This document shows, piece after piece, positions 43,854-53,524 of a stretch of 64,000 bases of DNA; the stretch's first letter is position 1; each line of letters starts with the position of its first letter. This DNA is from Geodermatophilus sabuli (GTDB taxonomy: Bacteria; Actinomycetota; Actinomycetes; Mycobacteriales; Geodermatophilaceae). The stretch lies in contig NZ_OBDO01000001.1 of NCBI RefSeq assembly GCF_900215145.1, positions 248,001 to 312,000 on the forward strand, in the 5' to 3' direction. The translations under genes and the position numbers were made by a program. Under the pieces are notes generated by a model. It worked only from the letters and a program-made list of their open reading frames with translations, had not been told where the DNA came from and ran no database searches.

Positions 43854-45341
43854 GTGAAGAGCACCATCGAGGAACTGGGCCCCACGCGGGTCCGGATGGC
43901 GATCGAGGTGCCGTGGGGGGACCTGGACCACGCCTTCGGTGAGGTCTACAAGGAGCTCGGCCGGCAGGTGCGCGTGCCCGGCTTCCGCCCCGGCAAGGTG
44001 CCCAACCGGGTGCTCGACCAGCGCATCGGCCGTCCGGTCGTGCTCGAGCAGGTCGTCCAGCACGCCATCCCGGAGGTCTACTCCGAGGTCGTGCGGGAGA
44101 ACCAGGTCCGCGTCCTGGGCCAGCCCGACATCGAGGTCACCCGCCTCGACGACAACGACACCCTCGCCTTCACCGCCGAGGTCGACGTCGCCCCCAAGGT
44201 CGAGCTGCCCTCGCTCGACGAGCTGTCGGTGGCCGTCGACGACGTCGAGGTCACCGACGAGGAGATCGACCAGCAGATCTCCGTCATGCGCGAGCGGTTC
44301 GCCATGCTGACCGCCGTCGACCGCGCGGTCGAGGACGGCGACTTCGTCTCCATCGACCTCGAGGCCAAGCTCGACGGCGAGGTGCTCGAGGACGGCTCGA
44401 CCACCGGCATGTCCTACGAGGTCGGCACCGGCTCGCTGATGGAGGGCCTGGACGACGCCGTCCGCGGCCTGTCGGCCGACGAGTCGAAGACCTTCCAGAC
44501 CGCGCTGCTCAACGGTCCGGACGCCGGGCAGCAGGCCGACGTCACCGTCACCGTCCGCTCGGTGAAGACCAAGGAGCTCCCCGAGCTCGACGACGAGTTC
44601 GCCTCGACCGCCAGCGAGTTCGACACCCTCGAGGAGCTCCGCGAGGACGTCCGCACCCGCCTGGCCCGCACCAAGGTGCTGCAGCAGGGCGCGCAGGCCC
44701 GCGACAAGCTGGTCGAGCACCTGCTCGAGACCATCGAGGTCCCGATCCCGGAGAACCTGGTCGAGCGCGAGGTCGAGTGGCGCAACCAGACCATGGCGGG
44801 CCAGCTGCAGCAGGCCGGCATGGACTGGGACAGCTTCCTGCAGATGTCGGGCGTCGAGGACCGCGAGGCCTACGACGCCGACCAGCGCAAGAACGTCGAG
44901 GAGGCGGTGCGGACGCAGTTCATCCTGGACGCGATCGCCGACGCGCGGGAGATCACCGTCGACAACGAGGACCTGTCGGCGCAGATCATGGCCCAGGCCC
45001 AGCGCAACCGGATGAGCCCCGAGCAGTACGCCCAGCAGCTGCAGCAGGGCGGCAACATCGCCGAGTTCGTCGCTGACGTCCGCCGCACCAAGGCACTGGC
45101 CCAGCTGCTCGAGCAGACGACGATCACCGACGCCTCGGGCAACGTCGTCGACCTCGAGGCGCTCCGGCCGCGGACCGTGCAGGCCGGGACCGAGGACGGC
45201 GACGAGGCCGAGGACGCCGACACCGCGACGGAGGACGCCGACCCCACGACCGAGGCCCAGGACGCCGACGCCACGACCGAGGCCGGTGAGGTCTCGACCG
45301 AGGCCGACACCGAGGACGCCGGGAACGCCGCCAAGGCCTGA
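43854..45341 (+). CDS. tig: trigger factor
   Basis: A 495-residue ribosome-associated chaperone and prolyl isomerase. The N-terminal ribosome-binding domain has the signature VRVPGFRPGKVPNRVLDQRIG. The PPIase domain follows (AVEDGDFVSIDLEAKLDGEVLEDGS, then GSLMEGLDDAVRGLSADESKTF), then the helical chaperone domain. An acidic Thr/Glu/Asp-rich tail of about 55 residues (EDGDEAEDADTATEDADPTTEAQ...) is longer than in E. coli but usual in actinobacteria. GTG at 43854 starts MKSTIEELGPTRVRM. It heads the tig-clpP-clpX region. Confidence 0.97.
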   Translation: MKSTIEELGPTRVRMAIEVPWGDLDHAFGEVYKELGRQVRVPGFRPGKVPNRVLDQRIGRPVVLEQVVQHAIPEVYSEVVRENQVRVLGQPDIEVTRLDDNDTLAFTAEVDVAPKVELPSLDELSVAVDDVEVTDEEIDQQISVMRERFAMLTAVDRAVEDGDFVSIDLEAKLDGEVLEDGSTTGMSYEVGTGSLMEGLDDAVRGLSADESKTFQTALLNGPDAGQQADVTVTVRSVKTKELPELDDEFASTASEFDTLEELREDVRTRLARTKVLQQGAQARDKLVEHLLETIEVPIPENLVEREVEWRNQTMAGQLQQAGMDWDSFLQMSGVEDREAYDADQRKNVEEAVRTQFILDAIADAREITVDNEDLSAQIMAQAQRNRMSPEQYAQQLQQGGNIAEFVADVRRTKALAQLLEQTTITDASGNVVDLEALRPRTVQAGTEDGDEAEDADTATEDADPTTEAQDADATTEAGEVSTEADTEDAGNAAKA

Positions 45342-45344
45342 GAG

Positions 45345-45399
45345 AGGACCCCGTCCTCCTCGCCCCGAACGAGCTCGGGGCGAGCCTCTGGACGGGCCA
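45345..45399 (+). repeat. stop-proximal palindromic element, GTCC subtype
   Basis: It starts AGAGGACCCCGTCC 3 bases after the tig stop, has an inner palindrome CGCCCCGAACGAGCTCGGGGCG, and ends TGGACGGGCC. It probably terminates tig transcription. Confidence 0.75.
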
Positions 45400-45407
45400 C
45401 CGACGAC

Positions 45408-45448
45408 CGACGCCGTCCCGCCCCGCTCACCGGGGAGGGGCGGCGTCG
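45408..45448 (+). terminator. hairpin after tig
   Basis: The stem CGACGCCG/CGGCGTCG is extended inward by imperfect C/G pairing. With the preceding palindromic element it forms a double terminator before clpP1. Confidence 0.6.
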
Positions 45449-45531
45449 CTCGTCTACGGACCCCCGGGCCGGGTCGCTGCGCCCACGGCGAACACCGCCC
45501 GCGCCGGGACTGCTCCCCGACACCTGCGCGT

Positions 45532-45537
45532 TAGGGT
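45532..45537 (+). promoter_or_regulatory. -10-like element of the clpP1 promoter
   Basis: TTAGGGT about 110 bases before the clpP1 GTG, downstream of two tig terminators. ClgR-type operators regulate clpP1P2 in other actinobacteria; I could not identify one with confidence here. Confidence 0.4.
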
Positions 45538-45648
45538 CGACGCAGACCTTGCGCACCGGATTCCCCGGGCCCGCACCACCCGCCGTGCCTGCACCCACCC
45601 GCCCACCGAGACCGACTGCCCGACAGTCCTACGGAGGTCACCACACCC

Positions 45649-46284
45649 GTGAGCACCAACCCGAACCTGGCGAGCGCACCGTTGCTGCGTGGCGCCGCCG
45701 GGGGGATGAACCTCAACGACTCGGTCTACGAGCGCCTGCTCCGCGAGCGCATCATCTTCCTGGGCAGCCAGGTCGACGACGTCATCGCCAACCAGCTGGC
45801 CGCCCAGATGCTCCTGCTGTCTGCGGAGGACCCGAAGCAGGACATCCACCTCTACATCAACTCGCCCGGTGGCTCGGTGACGGCCGGCATGGCCATCTAC
45901 GACACGATGCAGTTCATCGACTGCGACGTCGCCACCTACGGCATGGGCCTGGCCGCCTCGATGGGCCAGTTCCTGCTGACCGCCGGCACCAAGGGCAAGC
46001 GCTACGCCCTGCCGCACGCGCGGATCATGATGCACCAGCCCTCGGCCGGCGTCGGGGGCACCGCGTCGGACATCGCCATCCAGGCCGACCTGTTCCGCCG
46101 CACCAAGCGCGAGCTCAACGAGCTGCAGTCGATGCACACCGGGCAGCCCATCGAGCAGATCGAGAAGGACTCCGACCGCGACCGCTGGTTCACCGCGCAG
46201 GAAGCCCTCGAGTACGGCTTCGTCGACCACGTGGTGAGCCGGGCCGCCATGACCGACAGCACCAACCCGGTCACCGACAACTGA
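45649..46284 (+). CDS. clpP1: ATP-dependent Clp protease proteolytic subunit 1
   Basis: A 211-residue serine protease subunit. The catalytic Ser is in [13 protein letters not shown] and the His in [15 protein letters not shown]; the Asp lies in DSDRDRW. Substrate-entry motifs are [24 protein letters not shown] and [19 protein letters not shown]. About 15 N-terminal residues are probably removed by processing. GTG at 45649 follows a GGAGG site. In actinobacteria ClpP1 and ClpP2 form a mixed double ring, fed by ClpX or ClpC1. clpP2 begins 20 bp downstream. Confidence 0.97.
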   Translation: MSTNPNLASAPLLRGAAGGMNLNDSVYERLLRERIIFLGSQVDDVIANQLAAQMLLLSAEDPKQDIHLYINSPGGSVTAGMAIYDTMQFIDCDVATYGMGLAASMGQFLLTAGTKGKRYALPHARIMMHQPSAGVGGTASDIAIQADLFRRTKRELNELQSMHTGQPIEQIEKDSDRDRWFTAQEALEYGFVDHVVSRAAMTDSTNPVTDN

Positions 46285-46303
46285 GGGTCCGAGGAGACCG
46301 ACC

Positions 46304-46933
46304 ATGAGCTTCCAGATGCCCTCCAGCCGCTACATCCTGCCCTCCTTCGTGGAGCGCACGAGCTACGGCATGAAGGAGTCCAACCCCTACAACAAGCTCT
46401 TCGAGGAACGGATCATCTTCCTCGGGGTGCAGATCGACGACGCCTCGGCCAACGACGTGATGGCCCAGCTGATCACGCTGGAGTCGGCCGACCCGGACCG
46501 CGACATCACGATCTACATCAACTCGCCCGGTGGCTCGTTCACCTCGCTGATGGCGATCTACGACACGATGATGTTCGTCCGGCCCGACATCCAGACCGTC
46601 TGCATGGGCCAGGCCGCCTCGGCCGCCGCCGTCCTGCTGGCTGCCGGGACGCCGGGCAAGCGGCTGGCGCTGCCGTACTCCCGCGTGCTCATCCACCAGC
46701 CCTCGGGTGAGTCCGGCGGCCAGGTGTCCGACCTCGAGATCCACGCCGCGGAGATCCAGCGCGTGCGGTCGCAGATGGAGGAGATCCTGGCGCGCCACAC
46801 CGGGAACACCCTCGAGCAGGTCCGCGCCGACATCGAGCGCGACAAGATCCTGACGGCTCCGGAGGCGAAGGCCTACGGGATCGTCGACGAGGTCATCCAG
46901 AGCCGGAAGCTCAACGCACTCCCCGCGGTCTGA
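46304..46933 (+). CDS. clpP2: ATP-dependent Clp protease proteolytic subunit 2
   Basis: A 209-residue partner of ClpP1. The catalytic Ser is in [15 protein letters not shown] and the His in [14 protein letters not shown]. The N-terminus [38 protein letters not shown] is typical of the actinobacterial ClpP2 type. It is cotranscribed with clpP1. A 15-bp hairpin follows its stop, so clpX probably has its own promoter as well. Confidence 0.97.
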   Translation: MSFQMPSSRYILPSFVERTSYGMKESNPYNKLFEERIIFLGVQIDDASANDVMAQLITLESADPDRDITIYINSPGGSFTSLMAIYDTMMFVRPDIQTVCMGQAASAAAVLLAAGTPGKRLALPYSRVLIHQPSGESGGQVSDLEIHAAEIQRVRSQMEEILARHTGNTLEQVRADIERDKILTAPEAKAYGIVDEVIQSRKLNALPAV

Positions 46934-46944
46934 TCCCCGTGCGG

Positions 46945-46979
46945 CGGGTCGAGGGCGCGCGTGTCGCGCCCTCGACCCG
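46945..46979 (+). terminator. hairpin terminator after clpP2
   Basis: A perfect 15-bp stem (46945-46959 with 46965-46979) and a 5-base loop, 12 bases after the clpP2 stop. The remaining 230 bp to clpX hold no gene I can support; a clpX promoter is expected there. Confidence 0.75.
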
Positions 46980-47208
46980 TACCGTCGGGGGACGCGGGAC
47001 GCATGTGGTTCGGCATCGGCTCGGCCGGGCGAGTCATCGCCCTCCGGGACGGACGCCGGCAGGTACCGTCGGCGAGCGCCCGATCCCCGGCCCGAAAGCG
47101 CCGGGAGGAGAGCCTCGCGGAGTGCGGGGCCGTGTACGGGAGATCAGCACCAGTTCACACGCAGGTACCTGAGACCAGGGCCTGATTCCCCGAGGTGGAG
47201 GTCAGCAG

Positions 47209-48480
47209 GTGGCACGAATCGGTGAGAGCGGTGACCTGCTCAAGTGCTCGTTCTGCGGCAAGAGCCAGAAGCAGGTCAAGAAGCTCATCGCTGGCCCCGG
47301 GGTCTACATCTGCGACGAGTGCATCGACCTCTGCAACGAGATCATCGAGGAAGAGCTCTCGGAGTCGTCGGACCTGAAGTTCGACGAACTGCCGAAGCCC
47401 AAGGAGATCCACGACTTCCTCGAGCAGTACGTGATCGGCCAGGACAAGGCCAAGCGCGCGCTCTCGGTGGCGGTCTACAACCACTACAAGCGGGTGCAGG
47501 CCGGCGGCGGGGGCAGCCGCGACGAGGCGGTCGAGCTGGCCAAGTCCAACATCCTGCTCATGGGCCCGACGGGCTGCGGCAAGACGCACCTGGCCCAGAC
47601 GCTGGCGCGGATGCTCAACGTCCCGTTCGCCATCGCCGACGCGACCGCCCTCACCGAGGCCGGGTACGTGGGTGAGGACGTCGAGAACATCCTCCTCAAG
47701 CTGATCCAGGCCGCCGACTACGACGTCAAGCGCGCCGAGACCGGCATCATCTACATCGACGAGGTCGACAAGATCGCCCGCAAGAGCGAGAACCCGTCGA
47801 TCACCCGCGACGTCTCCGGCGAGGGCGTGCAGCAGGCGCTGCTGAAGATCCTCGAGGGGACGACGGCGTCGGTCCCGCCGCAGGGCGGCCGCAAGCACCC
47901 GCACCAGGAGTTCATCCAGATCGACACGACGAACGTGCTGTTCATCGTGGGCGGCGCCTTCGCCGGGCTGGAGAAGATCATCGAGCAGCGGGCCGGCAAG
48001 CAGGGCATCGGCTTCGGCTCGGAGGTGCGCAGCAAGAAGGAGATGGACGCGGCGAACACCTTCGCCGAGGTCATGCCGGAGGACCTGCTGAAGTTCGGGA
48101 TGATCCCCGAGTTCATCGGCCGGCTCCCGGTCATCACCAGCGTCGAGAAGCTCGACCGCGAGGCGCTGATCAACATCCTCACCGAGCCGAAGAACGCCCT
48201 GGTGCGCCAGTACCGCCGGCTGTTCGAGCTCGACGGCGTGGACCTGGAGTTCACCGAGGACGCGCTCGAGTCCATCGCCGACCAGGCGATCCTGCGTGGC
48301 ACCGGCGCCCGTGGCCTCCGGGCGATCATGGAGGAGGTCCTCCAGTCGGTCATGTACGACGTCCCGAGCCGGGACGACGTCGCCTCCGTGGTCATCACCA
48401 AGGAGGTCGTGCTGGAGCACGTCAACCCGACGATCGTGCCGCGCAAGCCCACCCGGGCCCCCCGCGAGAAGAGCGCCTGA
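47209..48480 (+). CDS. clpX: ATP-dependent Clp protease ATP-binding subunit ClpX
   Basis: A 423-residue AAA+ unfoldase that recognises substrates and feeds them to ClpP. The N-terminal zinc domain has CSFCGKSQ and [13 protein letters not shown] (four Cys). Walker A is [19 protein letters not shown], Walker B is [15 protein letters not shown], and the pore loop GYVGEDVE, the IGF-type loop KQGIGFG for ClpP docking and sensor 2 [13 protein letters not shown] all follow. GTG at 47209 starts [13 protein letters not shown]. Length is normal. Confidence 0.98.
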   Translation: MARIGESGDLLKCSFCGKSQKQVKKLIAGPGVYICDECIDLCNEIIEEELSESSDLKFDELPKPKEIHDFLEQYVIGQDKAKRALSVAVYNHYKRVQAGGGGSRDEAVELAKSNILLMGPTGCGKTHLAQTLARMLNVPFAIADATALTEAGYVGEDVENILLKLIQAADYDVKRAETGIIYIDEVDKIARKSENPSITRDVSGEGVQQALLKILEGTTASVPPQGGRKHPHQEFIQIDTTNVLFIVGGAFAGLEKIIEQRAGKQGIGFGSEVRSKKEMDAANTFAEVMPEDLLKFGMIPEFIGRLPVITSVEKLDREALINILTEPKNALVRQYRRLFELDGVDLEFTEDALESIADQAILRGTGARGLRAIMEEVLQSVMYDVPSRDDVASVVITKEVVLEHVNPTIVPRKPTRAPREKSA

Positions 48481-48497
48481 CACACCCCGCCCGCAGG

Positions 48498-48529
48498 ACG
48501 GCCCGCCTCCCCGATGGGAGGCGGGCCGT
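48498..48529. terminator. bidirectional hairpin terminator between clpX and valS
   Basis: A perfect 14-bp stem (48498-48511 with 48516-48529) and a CGAT loop, between convergent stops. Confidence 0.85.
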
Positions 48530-48564
48530 CGCGCATTCCGGGTCCGGTGCGTCCGTGCGGTCGG

Positions 48565-51162
48565 TCAGGCCTCCGCGGTGGGTGCGAGGACGACGTCGAC
48601 CGAGAGCGGGCCCTCGCCGGCCACGATCTCCAGCGCGGCGATCCGGCCGGCCTCGGCGAGGTCGCGGCGACCGGCCTCCACCAGCGGGACCTGCTCGGCC
48701 GGCGCGGTGACCGTCGCCGACTCGACGTCGGCCCGCATCGACTGCTTGGCGTCGGACTTCGCCTTGCGCACGCCCGCCAGCGCCGCGGCCACGACCGTCA
48801 CCACCCACGGGTCGCCCCCGCTTGGCAGCTCCGTGGCGGCCGGCCAGGCGGCGCGGTGCACCGACCCGGTCTGCCACCAGGACCAGACCTCCTCGGTGAC
48901 GAACGGCAGCACCGGGGCGAACAGGCGCAGCTGCACCGACAGCGCGATCGCCAGCGTGGCCTGGGCGGAGCGGGCGGCGTCGTCGGAGCCGTAGGCCCGG
49001 GACTTCACCAGCTCCACGTAGTCGTCGCAGAACGACCAGAAGAAGGCCTCGGCCACCTCGAGGGCGCGGGTGTAGTTGTAGGCCTCCATCGCCGCCGTCG
49101 CCTCGTCGACCACGGCCGCCAGCCCGGCCAGCAGCCCCAGGTCCATCGGCTCGGTGACCTGCTCGGCGGTGAGCCCGGCCGAGGCGCCGAGGCCGAGGAC
49201 GAACTTGCCCACGTTGAGGATCTTGATGGCCAGCCGGCGGCCGACCTTCATCTGCGCCTCGTCGAACGGCGAGTCCGCGCCCGGCCGCGCACCGGCAGCC
49301 CGCCACCGGACGGCGTCGGTGCCGAACCGCTCGAGCACGTCGATCGGGGTGACGACGTTGCCCTTCGACTTCGACATCTTCTTGCGGTCGGGGTCGACGA
49401 CGAAGCCGGAGATCGTCGCGTGCGTCCACGGCACGGTGCCGAACTCGAAGTGCGACCGGACGACGGTGGAGAACAGCCAGGTGCGGATGATGTCGTGTGC
49501 CTGCGGCCGCTGGTCCATCGGGAAGACCTTGGCGAACAGCTCCGGGTCGGTGTCCCAGCCCGAGGCCACCTGCGGCGACAGCGATGACGTCGCCCAGGTG
49601 TCCATGACGTCGGGGTCGGCCATGAAGCCGCCCGGCTTGCCGCGCTGCTCCTCGGTGAACCCCTCCGGCACGTCGGAGGACGGGTCGACCGGCAGCGCCG
49701 ACTCCGGTGCCAGGATCGGGTCGGAGTAGTCCGGGTCCCCGAACTCGTCGAGCCGGTACCAGACCGGGAACGGGACGCCGAAGAACCGCTGCCGGCTGAT
49801 CAGCCAGTCGCCGTTGAGGCCCTCGACCCAGTTCTCGTAGCGGTACCGCATGTGCTCGGGCACCCACTGGATCTCCCGGCCGCGGGCGATCAGCGCCGCC
49901 CGCAGGTCGTCGTCCCGACCGCCGTTGCGGATGTACCACTGCCGCGTCGTGACGATCTCGAGCGGCCGCTCGCCCTTCTCGTAGAACTTCACCGGGTGGG
50001 TGATCGGCGTGGGGTCGCCGTGCAGGTCACCGGACTCGCGCAACAGCTCCACCATGCGCTCGCGGGCGGCGTGCGCGGTCTTGCCGGCCAGCTCGCGGTA
50101 CGCCGTCGCGGCGCCGTCGGAGGACAGCCCGGTCGGCGGGTCGGGGACCAGGCGGCCGTCCCAGCCGATCACCGCCCGGGTGGGCAACTGCAGCTCGCGC
50201 CACCAGGTGACGTCGTTGAGATCGCCGAAGGTGCAGATCATCGCGATGCCCGAGCCCTTGTCCGGCTCGGCCAGGCGGTGCGCGACCACCGGCACCTCGA
50301 CGTCGAACACCGGCGTGCGCACGGACGTGCCGAACAGCGGCTGGTAGCGCTCGTCGTCGGGGTGGGCCACCAGCGCCACGCAGGCGGGCAGCAGCTCGGG
50401 ACGGGTGGTCTCGATGAAGACCGGACCGTCGGCGGCGTGGAAGGAGATCCGGTGGTAGGCGCCGGGACGCTCGCGGTCCTCGAGCTCGGCCTGGGCGACC
50501 GCCGTCCGGAACGTGACGTCCCAGAGGGTCGGCGCCTCCTGGGCGTAGGCCTCGCCGCGGGCGAGGTTGTGCAGGAACGCCCGCTGCGCGGTGGCCCGGG
50601 AGGACTCCGAGATCGTCCGGTAGACGTTCGACCAGTCGACCGACAGCCCGACCCGGCGCCAGAGCTGCTCGAAGGCGCGCTCGTCCTCCTCGGTCAGCTG
50701 CATGCACAGCTCGACGAAGTTGCGCCGCGACACCGGCAGCTGGTCCTTGCCCGGGGACGACGGCGGCGAGAACGACGGGTCGTAGTGCAACGACGGGTCG
50801 CACCGGACGCCGTAGTAGTTCTGCACCCGGCGCTCGGTGGGCAGCCCGTTGTCATCCCAGCCCATCGGGTAGTAGACGTGCCGGCCGCGCATCCGCTGGT
50901 AGCGGGCGACGATGTCGGTGTGGGTGTAGCTGAACACGTGCCCGACGTGCAGCGAGCCCGAGGCGGTCGGCGGCGGGGTGTCGATCGCCCAGATCTGGTC
51001 GCGCGGACCGGCCAGCGCCGCAGCCCGGTCGAACGCGTACACATCGGAGTCCGCCCAGGCGGCGACCCACTTCTCCTCGAGCCCGTCCAGCGACGGCTTC
51101 TCCGGTACGCCGACGGAGCCTCCCGGGGCGGGGGTGTCCGGGGTGCGGGTGTCGGTGACCAT
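48565..51162 (-). CDS. valS: valine--tRNA ligase
   Basis: An 865-residue class I aminoacyl-tRNA synthetase that charges tRNA-Val. The HIGH motif is in [21 protein letters not shown] and the KMSKS motif is [13 protein letters not shown]. The editing domain has [22 protein letters not shown], and the tail has an anticodon-binding domain. ATG at 51162 (MVTDTRTPD) has a GATGAGG site; an in-frame ATG at 51171 is too close to any ribosome site. It is divergent from folC with 42 bp between starts. The orientation is opposite to the surrounding block. Confidence 0.96.
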   Translation of the reverse strand: MVTDTRTPDTPAPGGSVGVPEKPSLDGLEEKWVAAWADSDVYAFDRAAALAGPRDQIWAIDTPPPTASGSLHVGHVFSYTHTDIVARYQRMRGRHVYYPMGWDDNGLPTERRVQNYYGVRCDPSLHYDPSFSPPSSPGKDQLPVSRRNFVELCMQLTEEDERAFEQLWRRVGLSVDWSNVYRTISESSRATAQRAFLHNLARGEAYAQEAPTLWDVTFRTAVAQAELEDRERPGAYHRISFHAADGPVFIETTRPELLPACVALVAHPDDERYQPLFGTSVRTPVFDVEVPVVAHRLAEPDKGSGIAMICTFGDLNDVTWWRELQLPTRAVIGWDGRLVPDPPTGLSSDGAATAYRELAGKTAHAARERMVELLRESGDLHGDPTPITHPVKFYEKGERPLEIVTTRQWYIRNGGRDDDLRAALIARGREIQWVPEHMRYRYENWVEGLNGDWLISRQRFFGVPFPVWYRLDEFGDPDYSDPILAPESALPVDPSSDVPEGFTEEQRGKPGGFMADPDVMDTWATSSLSPQVASGWDTDPELFAKVFPMDQRPQAHDIIRTWLFSTVVRSHFEFGTVPWTHATISGFVVDPDRKKMSKSKGNVVTPIDVLERFGTDAVRWRAAGARPGADSPFDEAQMKVGRRLAIKILNVGKFVLGLGASAGLTAEQVTEPMDLGLLAGLAAVVDEATAAMEAYNYTRALEVAEAFFWSFCDDYVELVKSRAYGSDDAARSAQATLAIALSVQLRLFAPVLPFVTEEVWSWWQTGSVHRAAWPAATELPSGGDPWVVTVVAAALAGVRKAKSDAKQSMRADVESATVTAPAEQVPLVEAGRRDLAEAGRIAALEIVAGEGPLSVDVVLAPTAEA

Positions 51163-51204
51163 GTACCTCATCCTAAGAAGTGGGCTGCTGGCATCCTGGG
51201 GAGG

Positions 51205-52581
51205 ATGAGCAGCAGCAGTTCCGAGGGCCGCCGGCCCGAGGACGTCGACCTCGCCCGTGTCGAGAAGGAACTGCTGGCCCGCTGGCCGGAGAGCCGGCTC
51301 CAGCCCTCCCTCGGGCGCATCTCGGCCCTGGTCGACCTGCTGGGCAACCCGCACCGTGCCTACCCCGTCGTGCAGGTCGCCGGCACCAACGGCAAGACGT
51401 CGACCGCCCGCATGGTCGACGAGCTGCTGCGCGGCTTCGGGCTGCGGGTGGGCCGCTTCACCAGCCCGCACCTGCAGTCGATGCGGGAGCGGATCGTGCT
51501 CGACGGCGAGCCGGTGAGCGCCGGGCGGTTCGTCGAGACGTACGACGACATCGCGCCCTACGTGCAGATGGTCGACAGCGCCGGCGAGCACCCGATGAGC
51601 TTCTTCGAGGTCATGGTCGGCATGGCCTACGCGACCTTCGCCGACGCCCCGGTCGACGTCGCGGTCATCGAGGTCGGGATGGGCGGCACCTGGGACGCCA
51701 CCAACGTCGTCGACGCCCGCGTCGCCGTCGTCACCCCGGTCGCGCTGGACCACGCCGAGTACCTCGGCCCGGACGTCACCACGATCGCCGGCGAGAAGGC
51801 CGGGATCATCAAGCGCGACGCCATCGCCGTCCTCGCCCGCCAGCAGCCCGGCGCCCTCGACGCGCTGGTGCGCCGCGCGGTCGAGGTGGAGGCGGTCGTC
51901 GCCCGGGAGGGCACCGAGTTCGGCGTCCTGGAGCGGAAGGTCGCCGTCGGCGGGCAGCAACTGCGGCTGCAGGGCCTCGGCGGCGAGTACGAGGACGTCT
52001 TCCTCCCGCTGTTCGGCGCCCACCAGGCGCAGAACGCCGCCACCGCCCTGGCCGCCGTCGAGGCGTTCCTCGGGGCCGGCGCGAGCACCGGCACCATCGA
52101 CGCCGACACGGTCCGCGCCGCGTTCGCCGCCGTCCGCTCGCCCGGCCGGCTGGAGCGGGTGCGGACCAGCCCCACGGTGCTGGTCGACGCCGCGCACAAC
52201 CCCGCCGGCATGGCCGCGACGGTGGAGGCGATCCGGGAGTCCTTCGACTTCACCCGGCTGGTGGGCGTGGTCGGCGCCGTCCGCGGCAAGGACGTCGCCG
52301 GGATGCTCGCCGCGCTCGAGGAGGTCTGCGCCGAGCTGGTCGTCACCCAGAACAGCTCCCCGCGTGCGATGCCCGCCGACGAGCTGGGCGCCCTCGCCGT
52401 CGACGTCTTCGGCGCCGACCGGGTCAGCGTCTCGCCGCGCCTCCCCGAAGCCCTCACGGAGGCGATCGAGCTGGCCGAGGCCGGGCCGGACGACGCCCTC
52501 GGCGGCTCCGGCGTGCTCGTCACCGGCAGCGTGATCACCGCGGGGGAGGCCCGCACCCTGATGGGCGGGGCGAGCCGGTGA
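51205..52581 (+). CDS. folC: bifunctional folylpolyglutamate synthase / dihydrofolate synthase
   Basis: A 458-residue Mur-ligase-fold enzyme that adds glutamate to dihydropteroate and folates. The P-loop is [21 protein letters not shown]. Further motifs are [58 protein letters not shown] and [21 protein letters not shown] site overlaps the region before the ATG. Its stop overlaps the DUF4233 start by 4 bp, so the folC-DUF4233-ndk order forms an operon. Confidence 0.96.
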   Translation: MSSSSSEGRRPEDVDLARVEKELLARWPESRLQPSLGRISALVDLLGNPHRAYPVVQVAGTNGKTSTARMVDELLRGFGLRVGRFTSPHLQSMRERIVLDGEPVSAGRFVETYDDIAPYVQMVDSAGEHPMSFFEVMVGMAYATFADAPVDVAVIEVGMGGTWDATNVVDARVAVVTPVALDHAEYLGPDVTTIAGEKAGIIKRDAIAVLARQQPGALDALVRRAVEVEAVVAREGTEFGVLERKVAVGGQQLRLQGLGGEYEDVFLPLFGAHQAQNAATALAAVEAFLGAGASTGTIDADTVRAAFAAVRSPGRLERVRTSPTVLVDAAHNPAGMAATVEAIRESFDFTRLVGVVGAVRGKDVAGMLAALEEVCAELVVTQNSSPRAMPADELGALAVDVFGADRVSVSPRLPEALTEAIELAEAGPDDALGGSGVLVTGSVITAGEARTLMGGASR

Positions 52582-52982
52582 CCGCTCCGGACCCGGTCCG
52601 CGCCGCCCGGGCGCTGCGCGGCGCGGCCGCCGGCATCCTCGTGCTGGAGGGCATCGCGGTGCTGTTCGTGCCGCGGGGCATCGCGCAGAGCGGGCCCGGG
52701 CTGACCGGCGCCCGCCTGACCGCGCTGCTCGTGCTGGCGGTGCTGTTGATCCTCGCCGCGGGCCTGCAGCGTCGGCCCGGCGGCCTCCTGGTGGCCACCG
52801 CCCTGCAGGTGCCGCTGCTGGCGACCGGCCTGCTCAACAGCGTGATGTGGTTCGTCGCCGGCGTGTTCCTGCTGATCTGGCTGTACCTGCTGCAGATCCG
52901 CAAGGAGCTGCTGGGCTCCCCGTTCCGCGAGCCGGCACCCCGCCAGCCCACGCCCCGTGAGGACGGCGACCCCGCCGCGTAG
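52578..52982 (+). CDS. DUF4233 membrane protein
   Basis: A 134-residue protein with four membrane segments ([73 protein letters not shown]) and a basic, Pro-rich tail. It matches the actinobacterial DUF4233 family that sits between folC and ndk (Rv2446c-like, from memory). Function is unknown. The GTG overlaps the folC stop. Confidence 0.85.
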   Translation: MTAPDPVRAARALRGAAAGILVLEGIAVLFVPRGIAQSGPGLTGARLTALLVLAVLLILAAGLQRRPGGLLVATALQVPLLATGLLNSVMWFVAGVFLLIWLYLLQIRKELLGSPFREPAPRQPTPREDGDPAA

Positions 52983-52993
52983 GCTCCGCGCTC

Positions 52994-53416
52994 GTGTCTG
53001 AAGCCACTCCCGCCCGCACCCTGGTCCTCGTCAAGCCCGACGGTATCGCCCGTGGCCTGGTCGGCGAGGTGATCTCGCGCCTGGAGGCCAAGGGCCTGCG
53101 CCTGGTCGCCGCCGACCTGCGCACCCTGACCGCCGAGGTCGCCGAGACCCACTACGCCGAGCACCGGGAGCGGCCGTTCTTCGCCTCGCTGGTCGAGTTC
53201 ATCACCAGCGGCCCGCTCATGGCCCTGGTCGTGGAGGGCCCGCGGGCCATCGAGGCCTTCCGCGCGCTGGCCGGCGCCACCGACCCGGTCCAGGCCGGCC
53301 CGGGCACGATCCGCGGCGACTTCGCCCTCGAGGTGCAGAACAACATCGTGCACGGCTCCGACTCGCCCGAGTCCGCCGCCCGCGAGATCGCGCTGTTCTT
53401 CCCCGACCTGGGCTGA
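52994..53416 (+). CDS. ndk: nucleoside diphosphate kinase
   Basis: A 140-residue enzyme that transfers phosphate from ATP to NDPs. It starts [27 protein letters not shown], and the phospho-His is in [17 protein letters not shown]. Length is normal. GTG at 52994 lies 11 bp after the DUF4233 stop. A palindromic element follows its stop. Confidence 0.97.
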   Translation: MSEATPARTLVLVKPDGIARGLVGEVISRLEAKGLRLVAADLRTLTAEVAETHYAEHRERPFFASLVEFITSGPLMALVVEGPRAIEAFRALAGATDPVQAGPGTIRGDFALEVQNNIVHGSDSPESAAREIALFFPDLG

Positions 53417-53417
53417 A

Positions 53418-53476
53418 AGAGGACCCCCTTGCCCCCCGCCACTCGCACGCTCGTGGCGGGACCCTGCAAGGGGGCC
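53418..53476 (+). repeat. stop-proximal palindromic element (CTTGC/GCAAG stem)
   Basis: AGAGGACCCCCTTGC begins 2 bases after the ndk stop, and the partner arm is GCAAGGGGGCC. The inner hairpin is GCCACTCGCACGCTCGTGGC. It is another case of paired changes in the outer stem. Confidence 0.8.
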
Positions 53477-53524
53477 ACCTCGGACGGGGACCGCGGGAGA
53501 GGGCGCGTCTACCCTGGACGGGTC